Source: Diphasiastrum complanatum (Eukaryota > Streptophyta > Lycopodiopsida > Lycopodiales > Lycopodiaceae). From it: a stretch of 64,000 bases of DNA. The notes below the pieces were generated by a model. The model worked only from the letters and a program-made list of their open reading frames with translations, was not told the DNA's origin and did not search any database. Positions 32,383 to 43,915 of the stretch are shown one piece after another. The position numbers and the translations under genes were made by a program. The stretch lies in contig CM055113.1 of the NCBI GenBank assembly GCA_029204225.1, positions 17,460,445-17,524,444 of the forward strand, written 5' to 3'. Each line of letters starts with the position of its first letter. Within the stretch, counting starts at the first letter, position 1.

Positions 32383-33500
32383 GCATCATCCCATGTTGAC
32401 ATCATTCAAAAAACTAGAATAGTGGCAAGGAGCAAGAGCATGTCTTCTCAAAAGGACAACAAGTCGTCGATTGCAAATGGAAATACATTTATGGCTGCTT
32501 GAGGTTCTACCCTCCGCAACTATTATTCTATTCTTGCTTCTTCTTGTTCCTCACAAACGCTGCCTATTCCCTCATGATTTCCTCTCCTACATTCTTCTTT
32601 CTTCGAGATTCAGGCTCACATCGCTCAATCGCAGCTTCGTTCCTACTGTTGTTGCCAGGTCTTTGGTTGTGGTTGCTGAGACTAAGAAAGCAGTGGTTGT
32701 ATTGAAGGGGAAGCTCTTTTGTGGAGGGCATCGTATATCTGACATAGGAAGATGATGGTAATATGCCCTATTTATAATGAATGCTTATGTTGGCTACAAT
32801 GTCTTTTCATGCTTTTCATGTTAATTAGATCTATGTTGTCATTTTTACTTCTTGTCTAATGTGCAGGATGCGCTGCTAAGGATCACCAAATCTGCATTTC
32901 ACTCACTTCAATTCACACTTGGCTTAATGTTTGTAGTATGTGCTCAAATTATCGAAGAAATCGATCTGCTTATGAGCATTAGTGTGCAAATAAGTAGCAT
33001 CGGGAATGGTCCCTCTTTGCTTGATAGGTATTTCCTTTAGGAAGATTAGTCATGTGTGTATTCTCCTAAAACTAACGCATTTCTCATCTTTATGAGAGTT
33101 CATAAAAAATGTAAGGACAGGAGAATACAGGAAGCTTACGCAATTAGATACATGTATTATTCTTAATCTTATTGGATTTTTCTTTGGAATTGTTGCATAG
33201 ATTTTAATGACATTTTATCATTCTTATCTAGATGTCGTCTTCTAATCTAACTTGCAACACCTTGTTAGTAAATAAGTGGTTGCATGTAAAGCTTGAGTTG
33301 CTTGCATGTCTTTTGAATCTTTTATGAGATTACCAATTCCTGAATACAAATTATATGTCTGGTTGAGTATAATCCTTATACATTATGGGGCTCTTTTCTG
33401 TAACAATAACTTTTATTAGCCCTACAGTTAACCTGCTATGTACTAGATAAGAAAGACACTTTTGCATGACAAAAATGGATCATCGTTAGAAAATGTCTCT
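32381..33500. other. Gene-free stretch
   Basis: Short plus-strand frames occur (for example after a possible acceptor TGTGCAG at 32867), but none forms a supported gene. A sequence CACTTCAAATGCCCTTCAAAT near 32214 echoes 31908-31940; this is a small local repeat before the CT tract. Confidence 0.4.
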
Positions 33501-33503
33501 ACC

Positions 33504-33507
<4 letters not shown>

Positions 33508-33590
<83 letters not shown>

Positions 33591-33605
33591 CCTCCCTCCC
33601 TCCCT

Positions 33606-33700
<95 letters not shown>
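33508..33700. repeat. Compound (CT)n-(CCCT)n-(CT)n-(CA)n microsatellite
   Basis: (CT)n at about 33508-33586, CCCT units to about 33610, (CT)n to 33660, and (CA)n at 33661-33700. Confidence 0.97.
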
Positions 33701-33701
<1 letters not shown>

Positions 33702-33864
33702 GAAGTCAACAATGGTCTGTTCCGTATCTCCATCGCTCCAGCACTCTGCTGCCTCCAACCAGTGGACAGACAACCTAGCTCCGTGTCTCCATCACTCTAG
33801 CTCCAACGCTCTGTTGCCTCCATGGACCTCCAGTCAGTGGACATGGAAAAATGAGCCTGCCGCG

Positions 33865-34669
33865 AAATCTCAACACTGTCACATTTTTGTGACAATGTCG
33901 CCTGTGGCTGTTTTAGTTCATTTCTGCAAAAGTGACAGTTCTAGTTCATTTATGCAGACAGACTGTTTACGGCCAATTTCCACTGCTTATCAGCAATCAA
34001 TGACAAGGGACCAAATGAGTGCCAACGGACACCAGCCAACTGGAAATCGCAATTGATGACCTAATTGCTTAGTATATATAGCTATTCATATTCATACATC
34101 ACTCAAGTATCAAGAAGAAGTTCTGAAGCGACGCATCAACATTGTGAATTGTGAAGGGGCTGAGTGTTATTACACGACGCTTCCTACGCTCTTATCAAGC
34201 AGATCATTCACAATCAGAAAGTATTGTAGTTAGCTCTCTATCAAGCTTTCAAGCTTGAACTCTCTTGAGCATTCTAGCTCAGTCTTTTAGAGATTTATTT
34301 TAGAGTTGCTATTGCGCTACTGCTTATTAACATAGCTGCTTATTATCAGAGTGCGCGGTTTCTATCCGCTATTGTCTTGCGCTCATTAGCATCTGATTTG
34401 TTTTCTGAATCGATACTATCTTCTTATTGCGCTCAGTATATGTCAGAATGCATGCATCTCTGTATTGTTTTTGTAACTGATAGAAATTGTCTGAGAATTC
34501 AATATTTCATATTTGGCTACGTAATCACTTAGTATCTAGCGATTTCAAAGTTAGTTGCTAAAGATTGAACATGATTTCCATTACTACTGCTTTGTTCAAT
34601 TTTTGCTAGGCGTAGTCATGCTTGGAAGTAGGGAGTTTCCGCTGCAATTTATCTATCCTATTTTTGACA
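33865..34669 (+). repeat. 5' LTR (partial) of the 33.9-39.1 kb copia element
   Basis: About 805 bases matching 38268-39084, ending in TTTTTGACA directly before TGGTATCAGAGC. Shared phrases include CTGTTTACGGCCAATTTCCA and GGAAGTAGGGAGTTTCCGCT. Confidence 0.88.
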
Positions 34670-34681
34670 TGGTATCAGAGC
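34670..34681 (+). other. Retrotransposon primer-binding site
   Basis: TGGTATCAGAGC directly after the LTR end, complementary to initiator-Met tRNA. Confidence 0.88.
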
Positions 34682-37600
34682 ATTATATCATGGTATCATA
34701 GTATACCTACATGATATCAAAGCTTTGATTCTTCTTCAGAACCTAATACTATCTCAATATAAGAAAGAAAGCTCTAATACTTGATATCTTTCATGATATC
34801 AAATTGATATCAAACTCTTCAGTTCCTTTTAACCTTTCAGTATCAGAGAATTGATTTCTTGTTGTTGGCATTACTACATCTTAGCGTCATCGATACAATC
34901 GACAGACTAAGTTCCAGATGGATTCTCAAAGTAAAGCTGGTCTTATTGCAGACAAGCTGAATGAATCCAATTATCATTTGTGGAAATTCAAGATGAAGAC
35001 CTTGCTAATCGCCAATGAGTTATGGGATGTTGTTACAGGTATAGAAGTAAAACCTAAAGACGACACAAAGTGGAAATCAAAGGATGGTAAAGCTTACACG
35101 CTTATTATCCTCAATATATCAGATACACAAATTGGACACATAGTTGAAGCTAGAACGTCAAAAGACGTTTGGGACATCCTGAACTCAGTATATGACGTGA
35201 GGGATGTAACTACTAAGTTACATCTACAAAGAAAATTCTTCACATTCAAGATGTTTGTTGGTGATTCACTTCAAAGTCACATTAACCAGTTTAAGAATCT
35301 CTTGCAATAGATGGCCATTGTCGGATCAGTCATAGACGATCAAGACACAATTATGACATTGCTTTCAAGCTTGCTCTCTGCATATGAGAACTGGGTGATG
35401 ATCATATATACACCCTCAGATTTAACTCTTACTAGAGTTATCACTATGTTGTTGCAAGAAGACAATAGAAGAAGTCAAGACACTCTGTCTACTTTCTCCT
35501 CTCATGTTCTATATGTCAACAAAGGCTCTAAGTGACAGAAGCAAAAAATCTCCAAGAAGGCTGCAAAGAATCAGAAACAGACTCAAAGTCAATCATCAGA
35601 TCCATAGTTGAAGAACAAGATGTTTTGCAGGTATTGCAAGCGCAATAACCATGAGATCAAGGATTGCCTAATTCTCCAAACGAAGAACGCAGCCAAGCAG
35701 CTTGATCAACAAGCAAACATCACATGCGACACTTACGAAGTGCTTCTGGCCTGAAGATGTTTCAATAGGAACCTATATTCAGAACAGATTTCCTACTAAA
35801 GGTCTCTCAGACAAAACACCATTCGAAGTTTGGACAGGTACCAAACCTTCTTTATCAAATTTACGAGTTTTTGGATGTATTGCTTTTGCGCAGATACCTC
35901 GTGATCTCAAAAAGAAGCTCGACTTCCAGAGTATCAAATGTGTTTTCATCAGCTACACTACTTCAGATCAAGCTTACAAGTTGTTTGATCCCATCGAGTC
36001 GAAGATATTCACTAGTCGGGATGTCATCTTCATCGAAGATCAGTTTCAAGACCTCAAGGGAAAAGACAATCCCCATGTAGCCAACCTTTCAGATTCTCTT
36101 GACACATTGCACTTTCCAGTTCCTCAGTCGACTACTCCCATTGAAGGTCCAAGCTCTTCTACTTTTGACAATCAACGACAAATCAGAAGATGATGATGTT
36201 GCAGTTCAGCAACTATAGTATCATGAAAATAATCAACTTCCTCTATTACCCAGAAGATCATCAAGGACTAGCAGACCACCTGAGAGGTATATCAATGTGT
36301 CTGCAACCTATCTTGTTCAAGAACTGATGTCTGTCCAAGAGGCGCTTAGTCAGCCTGATTCAAATCTCTAGAAAGAAGCTATGGATAAAGAGTATTCATC
36401 TCTTATCAAAAACTAGACATGGACAATTGTCGAATTACCTGCCAGTAGAAACATAGTTGATTGCAAATGGATTTTCAATACAATGCAAATGGAAGCATCA
36501 ACAGGAGAAAAGCACAACTTGTCGCCAAAGGATTTTCTCAGACATACAACGTCGATTACATTGAGACCTTCAGTCCAGTAGTCAAGCATTCTACTATTTG
36601 ACTTTTGCTATCATTTGCCGCTGCAGCAGATTTGGAAATACATCAAATGGATGTACATACAACATATCTCAATGGAGTTATCGAAGAAGACATTTACATG
36701 GTGCAACCCCAAGGTTATATTATCGAGGTGTGTGTAAATTCCATAAGGCACTTTATGGCTTGAATCAATCTGCTCGAGCATGGTTTCAAAGGATCAGTAC
36801 TTTCCTTATTGATCACGGCTACACACTAGCTCTTCAGATTCAAATGTTTACTTGAAAGCAGTGCAACAGTCTTTTATCATTATCACTTTATACGTAAATG
36901 ATACATTGCTTTTCAGCAGTAGTACCGATGATAAAAGAGGCCAAGACAATGCTATCTTCATTCAACATGATCGATCTGGGTGAAGCTCATTTCTGCCTTG
37001 GTATACAAATCCACAGAGACAAAAAACAGAAGTAGGTTTACATTACACAACAGAGGTACATCTACAACATGTTAGTCAGATATAATCTAATCAATTGCAA
37101 GTTAGCTCTCTCACCAATGGAACCAGGAATCAAATTGTCAAAGGACCAGTGTCCCCAAACAATTCATGAGAAGCAGCAGATGTGTGAGTATCCTTACCAT
37201 TCTATTATAGGATCTCTTATGTATGCCATGATCTGTACCAGGCCAGACATAGCTTTTGCAATCAGCTCTCTCAATCAGTTTATGACTAATCCTGGTGTAA
37301 CACATTGGAAGGCTCTTATTAGAGTCATGAGATATCTTCGAGCTACTATGGACTTTTGCATTTGTTATGGAGCAGTCAACAATGACAAACTCAATTTACT
37401 CAATTGTTACACACATGCAAGTTGGGCAAAAGATGTAGACACTCGTAAATCCACTTCCAAATTTACATTCTTCCTCAATAATGGCCTGATTTCTTGGAAA
37501 AGTCGCAAGCAATCTTCGGTAGCTCTATCTTCCACTGAATCAGAGTATATCGCAGCCTCTCAAGCTACAAAGGAAAAAATTTGGTTGAGAAACTTACTCT

Positions 37601-37891
37601 CAGATATCGGTCTGAATCAATATGTTCCAACGACATTATTTTGTGATAATCAAAGTTCCATTGCTTTATCAGCCAACTCTAGATTTCATTTTAGGAGTAA
37701 GCACACTGAACTAAAGTATCATTTCGTCAGAAGCAAAGTTCTCAATGAAGAGGCCAGATTGTAGTACTGTAGAATGCAAGATATGACAGCAGATATTTTT
37801 ACCAAAGCATTAAGTTTGGAAGCACATAGAAGATTATGTGTAGGACTAAGTTTGAAGGTCAAGGCATTCAAGAATTCAGATTAAGACGGAG

Positions 37892-39084
37892 TGCTGGATT
37901 ATTTTCCTTCTTACCAATCGACTAATTGGTTTTAATCTTCATCCATTGTTTATCCAGTTTCGTGGATTTTCCCATGTCTTTTTACAGTCTGTAGAATTAC
38001 AAGTGTTTTTACACAGTCTTTAGAAATACATGGAGTTTGAAACAGTGTCGCATTTTTCACCTGTTAAGAATCCCTTGTAAAAATGCAGTGTCGCCTTTTT
38101 TGCATTTTTTGCCTGACAAGAATCACGAGTAAAAATGTAGTGTCGCATTTTTTGCTTTTTCAAAAGTGCCTCAAATGTTAAGGAAATGACTCTGGTAAAG
38201 TGTGGGGCAATCCTAAATCAAATTTAAGGGCACCTTTGGATTTTTCGCATTTTTTGCAAAATCTCGACACTGTCGCATTTTTGTGACAGTTTAGCTCATT
38301 TTTGCATAAGTGATATTTCTAGTTCATTTATGCAGATAGACTGTTTACGGCCAATTTCCACCGCTTATCAGCAATCAATGACAAAGAACCATCGGATGAA
38401 TGCCAGCGGACACCAGCAAACTGGCAATCACAATTGATGACCTGATTGCTCAATATATATATAGCTGTTCATATTCATACATCAATCAGGTATCAAGAAG
38501 AAGTTCTGAAGTGACGCATCAACATTGTGAATTGTGAAGGAACTGAGTGTTACTACATGACGCTTCTTGCGCTCTTATCAAGCAGATCATTCATAATTAG
38601 AAAGTATTGTAGTTAGCTCTCTATCAAGCTATCAAACTTGAACTCTCTTGAGTATTCTAGCTCAGTATTTTAGAGATTTATTTTAGAGTTGCTATTGTGT
38701 TATTGCTTATTAGCATATTATTTATTATTATCAGACTTATTCTCAGTTACTCAGAGACAACTTAGAGTGCGTGGTTTCTATCCGCTATTGTCTTGCGCTC
38801 ATTAGCATCTGATTTGTTTTTTTGAATCAATACTATCTCTTATTGTGTTCAATACATGTCAGAATGCATGCATCTCTATATTGCTTTTCATATGATAGAA
38901 ATTGTCCGAGAATTCAATACTTCATGTTTGGCTACGTAATCACTTAGCATCTAGCGATTTCAAAGTTAGTTGCTAAAGATTGAATGTGATTTCCATCACT
39001 ACTACTTTGTTCAATTTTTGATAGGCGTAGTCATGCTTGGAAGTAGGGAGTTTCCGCTACAATTTATCTATCCCATTTCCGATA
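37892..39084 (+). repeat. 3' LTR of the 33.9-39.1 kb copia element
   Basis: Starts TGCTGGATTATTTTCC after the purine-rich AAGACGGAG. Its first third holds local repeats of the phrase AGTGTCGCATTTTT with ~63-base spacing (38045-38160). From 38268 it matches the 5' LTR. Confidence 0.85.
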
Positions 39085-40945
39085 GGAAGGAGTTATACGA
39101 ATCTCAATCCAATTGTCTCGTATTTAAGAAATTTCTAAAAAGTAGAGGTTTAAAGGAAAAGAGAGATAAATTTAAGGGCCTCCAGATTTTGTAAATAATG
39201 AGATACCATTTGGGATCAATCTATATCTCATAATTTTCCAAAATACTCAAACAAAAAGCCACTGGATTTCTCTGTTAGTAATCCCATTACAACAATCACT
39301 AACCATCGGTCTACTGATCATTCTCGCACAAGAAATCTCCTTTGGAATCACGGATGTCCCATATCACCAGCTCTTCCTCCAAAAATTCTCTGCTTACCCA
39401 AAAAGTCAAAAAGACTATTTGGCTATCCTATATCCAGATATAGGATCAAAATCACAACCAATTTAGGAGATACTTCTAGCCATTGAATTCTCTCATGTCC
39501 CTTAAGCGTTCCTCAAAGAATACCACTCTGCATTGTACCCAGGCATGGACGAGATGTATCGTTCAAGTACTGTTGAAATGTCGCAAGTGTATTCACAGAA
39601 CCAAAAGGAACATTTACAATCTCAATCTAACCGAATACCATATTGTCCTAGATATCCAATATCTATTTCAAAATCAATAAAAAGAGCTTAATTCTTTTAC
39701 AAATTAGAATTTCTCTTGGTTGTCTCAATCATTATAGAAAAACACTCTATAATGTCTCAAAAAAAAATCCAGATTATTAGATTCCTATATGGAACACCTT
39801 TCATCTGCTTTCACTTGCAAGATCCAAATCCAATTTCAAAACAGAGATGGTTCCATAAGTGGACTATATGACCGCCAATGCTAAATTCCCAATTGTATTC
39901 TCACTTGCTATCACTAATAATTCAGGATTTGAAGTCGATAAACAAGATTGACCAGCTCGGTCAACCAATCAACTACCCCTCAGGCTTCATCTCTTTCCTC
40001 CCTTCCAAATATGGTTAAGATTGAAAGCCTCAAATTTGGCAAGGAAAAAGACCAATTTGGAATCAGTAGTGCCTTTAACTACTAATCAACCAGACAGTTT
40101 GATTGTGCAATATTTAATCGTTGCACTCAATTACTGGCAAATTCTCTTATGGATCAGCATAGAAACTGTTCCAATAAGATTTGCATTATTCTTGGTCTTT
40201 ATTGATCCCAAAAAACAAGAAATGCTTCCATTAGTTGACAGATTCCAAAATCTTCAACTAAAAGTGAAAGGTACTATGACTTACCAACCTGATTGATTTT
40301 AATTCAGTAAGTTCATTCACTTGCCAAGCACAAAATCCAAGGTATAGGAGAGCGAACCTGTAGGATCTTGCAGTTGTCCCTGCGAACCAGAAGCCAAGCC
40401 AATCTTTCCGAAATGTCAAAGGTTATTCAAACTTGAACAAAAAGTTTTAACCCATAACCCCATTTCTTTTAACCATTGAAATTAAAAGAAACAATAACTA
40501 ACGAATTTGAACAAATTCAGAACATCCATGGCTCTTCCAAAACTTTACTTAGCCGGGATTTTCAAATTCTATTCGATATGGACCTAGACTATGAAAATCG
40601 ATCTAAAGCATCGACTTGGCAGTTTCACAGTTACCATCACATTCCGAAAGGATTCCAAAACATCCGGCATGCAGTGATTTCTAAAAAAATCAAATTTTTA
40701 CGTAAATTGCCTTGTAGCTGGGAAATCAGCTTTTTGAACTAGAGATTTCAAAAACAGCTTCATGCATGAAATTGTCTCTGATCAATCTACTGAACATCCA
40801 TCCAACATGCATCCAAGCATGCAAATAGGTCTATCCATACATTTCCATCAACAGAAAGGCACTTAACTAAGCTGTATGCATGCATGCATACACCCGATCC
40901 TCCATCTACTACAACAGCTTCTTCTCCGAAGAGTTTGTGCTTGAT
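39085..40945. other. Gene-free stretch
   Basis: AT-rich; a few short plus-strand frames (for example 40021-40296) have no recognisable motif. A TGCATGCATGCATA palindromic patch lies near 40875. Nothing can be named. Confidence 0.4.
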
Positions 40946-40949
40946 AGAA

Positions 40950-42955
40950 AGAGTTATGGTTCTTCGAAAGGTATGTCCGGCAACCAATCTGACAAGACAC
41001 CCTTTGCTTGAGGTGCAAGTCGAAGGAAATCTCCAATAGAGATGTTCATTCTGCTGAATAAGATGCTCGTCAGCAGTTCCGTCCTTTGAGCTTCAGGTTC
41101 TACCATATGGAATGGTTCTTCTTGATGGTGTAGTCGCATGTTCACATCTGATCTATGTGGTGAATCTTGCGGTGCGGTCGCTTGTTGATCCCTTTTTGGT
41201 GTAGTGTCTTGAGGGGCTGTCGGTTGTTGTGCAGCTTGAGCAGCTTCGTCGACCTGAGCTTCTTGTATCCAATGCTTGATCTTTTGATATCGTCTTTGTT
41301 CATCCTTCACATTCGGATAAGGTAATCCCACTCCTCCTGATGTTGAAGGTTGATCAGTTGGCATTGATACAGAGTGTGGTGATGATGGAACTACCTCCTT
41401 GTGCTTTTGTGCTTGCGTAATAGCTAACATTGGAATGTTAGGATAGGGTGGTCTCCTTGGTACAGTTGAGTGTGGAGTTGTGCTTGTGCCTGATTGCAAT
41501 CCAATTTAATGGCACGCTAGTGTTGGCTCTCAATGGACAATTCTTGTAGCAGTGTCCATATCCACACTCACGACATAAGGGCGTATAAATTCCTTTGTTT
41601 GGACATTCGACAATCCTATGTCCTTCTCCACATCCATAACATCCATATAATATGCCCCCTTGGCATTGTGGTTGTGCAGCGTATGTGGCATAATACTAAT
41701 TAATAGCAAGATCGACGAAAGGTTCATCATGTCCATACCATTGTTGCATTTCCTATTGGAAAAATGTTTCAGCTTCCGCTGCCGTGAGATTCACCTGGGC
41801 TGCTTGTGGATTATTTGGCCCTAGTATTGTTGGTAGTGCCATTTTTTGTTGTTGAGGGTCTGGTCCAAGCCTTGGTGTTGCGTTAGGTGCTCCTTGATGG
41901 AAGCATAAGAGGTCTAGGATTGAGCTCTCTTTTGGAGTATGATCTGTGGGTTGTAGGGGCAATACACAATGTCATGCGAGGATGCATTGCATAGATGACA
42001 ATATTTGCGCATCAGCTTCAAATTCTGCTTCAATATCAGACACTCGTTGGAAGTGTGATTCTGAGTACAAATGGGACACCAAACATTGTCTTGTCGAGGA
42101 TACTGCTGTTGATAAGAATTTGGTTGTGGTGTTGCATTATTCTGAAGAGCCTTTAGTTTTTAATCAAATTGGGTTGTGTGCTGCTCCATCTACTGCCTGT
42201 GTAACTTCGTGATCTATTCCATCAGTGATTTGTTGGACAAGCTCATAGAGGCTGAGGCCGATGCAATTGAAGGAGTCGAAACATGAAGAGTTGTAGTTCT
42301 TGGTATAGAATCATCATTTGATCCTTCATCTTCTTCTCTCATTGCGTCTTCCATAGCTTCGTGCAATGTGGCATATTGCTCCCGTCTTTTCAGCTCTCAT
42401 TGGATGCTTCTAGGTAGTCCCACTAAGAACCACATAATGACTGCATGATTAGAGTAAGCTCTGCATTACACTCGGATCTCAAGTGTTTGATCCATTCGAT
42501 GTAGTGTCTGACCCTTTTTCTTTTTCCCATCTTGATTTTGCTAAGCAAGAGGAATGGATCTTCAAAGAACTTACGTGGCTTGAATCTGGTGATCGAAGTT
42601 GCTTTTACCACTTCCCAGTATGTTCATTCTTGTGCCATCTGATTGAAAAACTAGTCTAAAGCTGCTCCTATCAGAGACATTGGAAGCAACTTCAGCTTTT
42701 CTACCAGGGTGGTTTCACCGTAGATCTCGCATGCTTGCCCATAGATTTGCAAGAATCTAATAGGATCGGTGGATCCATCAAATTTGGGCAATTCCAATCT
42801 GAGAGATCTTCTGATTGCTTGGAGAGGTACCACTAGCATAGGAATATCTTGATCCATTGGATTTGGCTGATTTGGTCGGATCTCTTCCGTTGTTGCTTGA
42901 CGTAGTTCTCGATTCTCTATAAGTAGTATTCTATCGGATTTTAATCTCATTCACT
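40950..42955 (-). mobile_element. Ty3/gypsy gag fragment
   Basis: Minus strand. Starting near 42950 it shows the retrotransposon-gag segment SLRLELPKFDGSTDPIRFL and LVEKLKLLPMSLIGAALD, diagnostic of Ty3/gypsy gag capsid regions. Glutamine/proline-rich sequence follows. Cysteine motifs of the zinc-knuckle type (GCYGCGEGHRIVECP and CRECGYGHCYKNCP) lie near 41535-41650. The C-terminal part (41499-40954) is proline/glutamine-rich. No protease, RT or integrase follows, so this is a truncated relic with several breaks. Confidence 0.85.
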
Positions 42956-43384
42956 GTGCAGATTTAATATAGAGTAGAAGATTTTGATAATAGTGGATAT
43001 GAGTGGATCTTGTTCGAGTGGTGATCAGTGATTGATGTTATGAACGGGCGAAAGGAACACGATAACAAATTTTACTAGACGACAATTGAAATGATTATTG
43101 AGAGAGATGGATGGATGGTGACATAGATTTGAATGGAGTTGATTACACAAAAAATGGATGTTGTAACAACACAGTTGGTAATAGTGGTGAGTGACAAATG
43201 GCCACAATAGTGCCGGGTCAGGTGGGCCCCCAGTACTAAACGGTATGACTTGTATAAGATTGAACAGATATATCGCAAGTCGTCACTAGTAGTTTCAACA
43301 AAAAGAATTTGGATTTTTTTTTCAAATTTTCTTAACAGGAACCTTCGCCTGACTGATATATGATTTAGGGAGCTTGGCAAGGGT
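42956..43384. other. Gene-free stretch upstream of the gypsy gag
   Basis: Possibly leader of the gypsy relic; no primer-binding site was recognised. No gene. Confidence 0.35.
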
Positions 43385-43915
43385 TCTTGTTGGCGAAGGA
43401 TGGTTCAGCGAGGGTTCTGAAAGCAATTTGGGGGCGATTAGCACTGGGAACCTTCGCGACTATTCTTTTGATGGAGACTAATCTTCGCTGACTTGTAGAG
43501 AAGTACAAATTGATGATCAAAGGGCTAGCGAGGGTTAGGCAAAGATTCTCATTGGTGAGAGATAGTCAGAAGGTAATTTGGCACTTTTGAGCACTGAGAA
43601 CGTTCATCGAACTAGTAATTGGTACTACTAACCTTCGTTGACTTCACAGATACTACAAAACAATGTTTTATGACTATTCTGAGTTTGATGAAGATTGATG
43701 ATACACAGGCGAGGCTTTATGAAGGTTGGTGAAGGTTCAAAAGACTTAGATTTTACTCTGAGCACTTGAAATATTTGCCTGACCACTTTTTCTCAATATT
43801 TATGGTCGCCGACTTCACCGATGCTAGAAAATATGGAAAAGTAGCTACTGGCAAATTGGCGAAGGTTGGCAGTATGTACTTTTGTAGATATTGAAGTTGG
43901 CGAGGGTTCTAATGG
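43385..43915. repeat. Degenerate tandem repeat, ~150-170-bp period
   Basis: Recurrent phrases: AGCACTGGGAACC near 43440 and AGCACTGAGAACG near 43592; CGCTGACTTGTAGAG near 43488, CGTTGACTTCACAGATA near 43637 and CGCCGACTTCACCGATG near 43807; GCGAGGGTT / GCGAAGGTT throughout. At least three worn units. It directly abuts the end of the copia element at 43916. Confidence 0.6.

Larger units (their letters stand above)
33865..39084 (+). mobile_element. Ty1/copia element with both LTRs, broken
   Basis: The 5' LTR (from 33865; its first part is missing or replaced by microsatellite DNA) is followed by a primer-binding site at 34670. The gag begins at 34918 (MDSQSKAGLIADKLNESNYH, YHLWKFKMKTLL). Integrase-to-RT linker (LSNLRVFGCIAFAQIP near 35855-35900), RT pieces near 36450-37020, RNase H (CYTHASWAKDVDTRKSTS, ALSSTESEYIAASQ near 37405-37570) and the end block near 37780-37810 follow. 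The 3' LTR spans 37892-39084. The parts and order are copia; protease and most of integrase are not seen. Several breaks are present. The LTRs are clearly alike yet differ at many positions, so the insertion is old. Confidence 0.92.

Noticed and set aside
32852-33040. KH-domain exon (DALLRIT phrase)
   Set aside because: The match is seven residues long and the rest of the frame does not look like a KH domain; no supporting exons.
40021-40296. 91-residue plus-strand protein
   Set aside because: No recognisable motif, no splice context and no upstream promoter signal; surrounding DNA is featureless.
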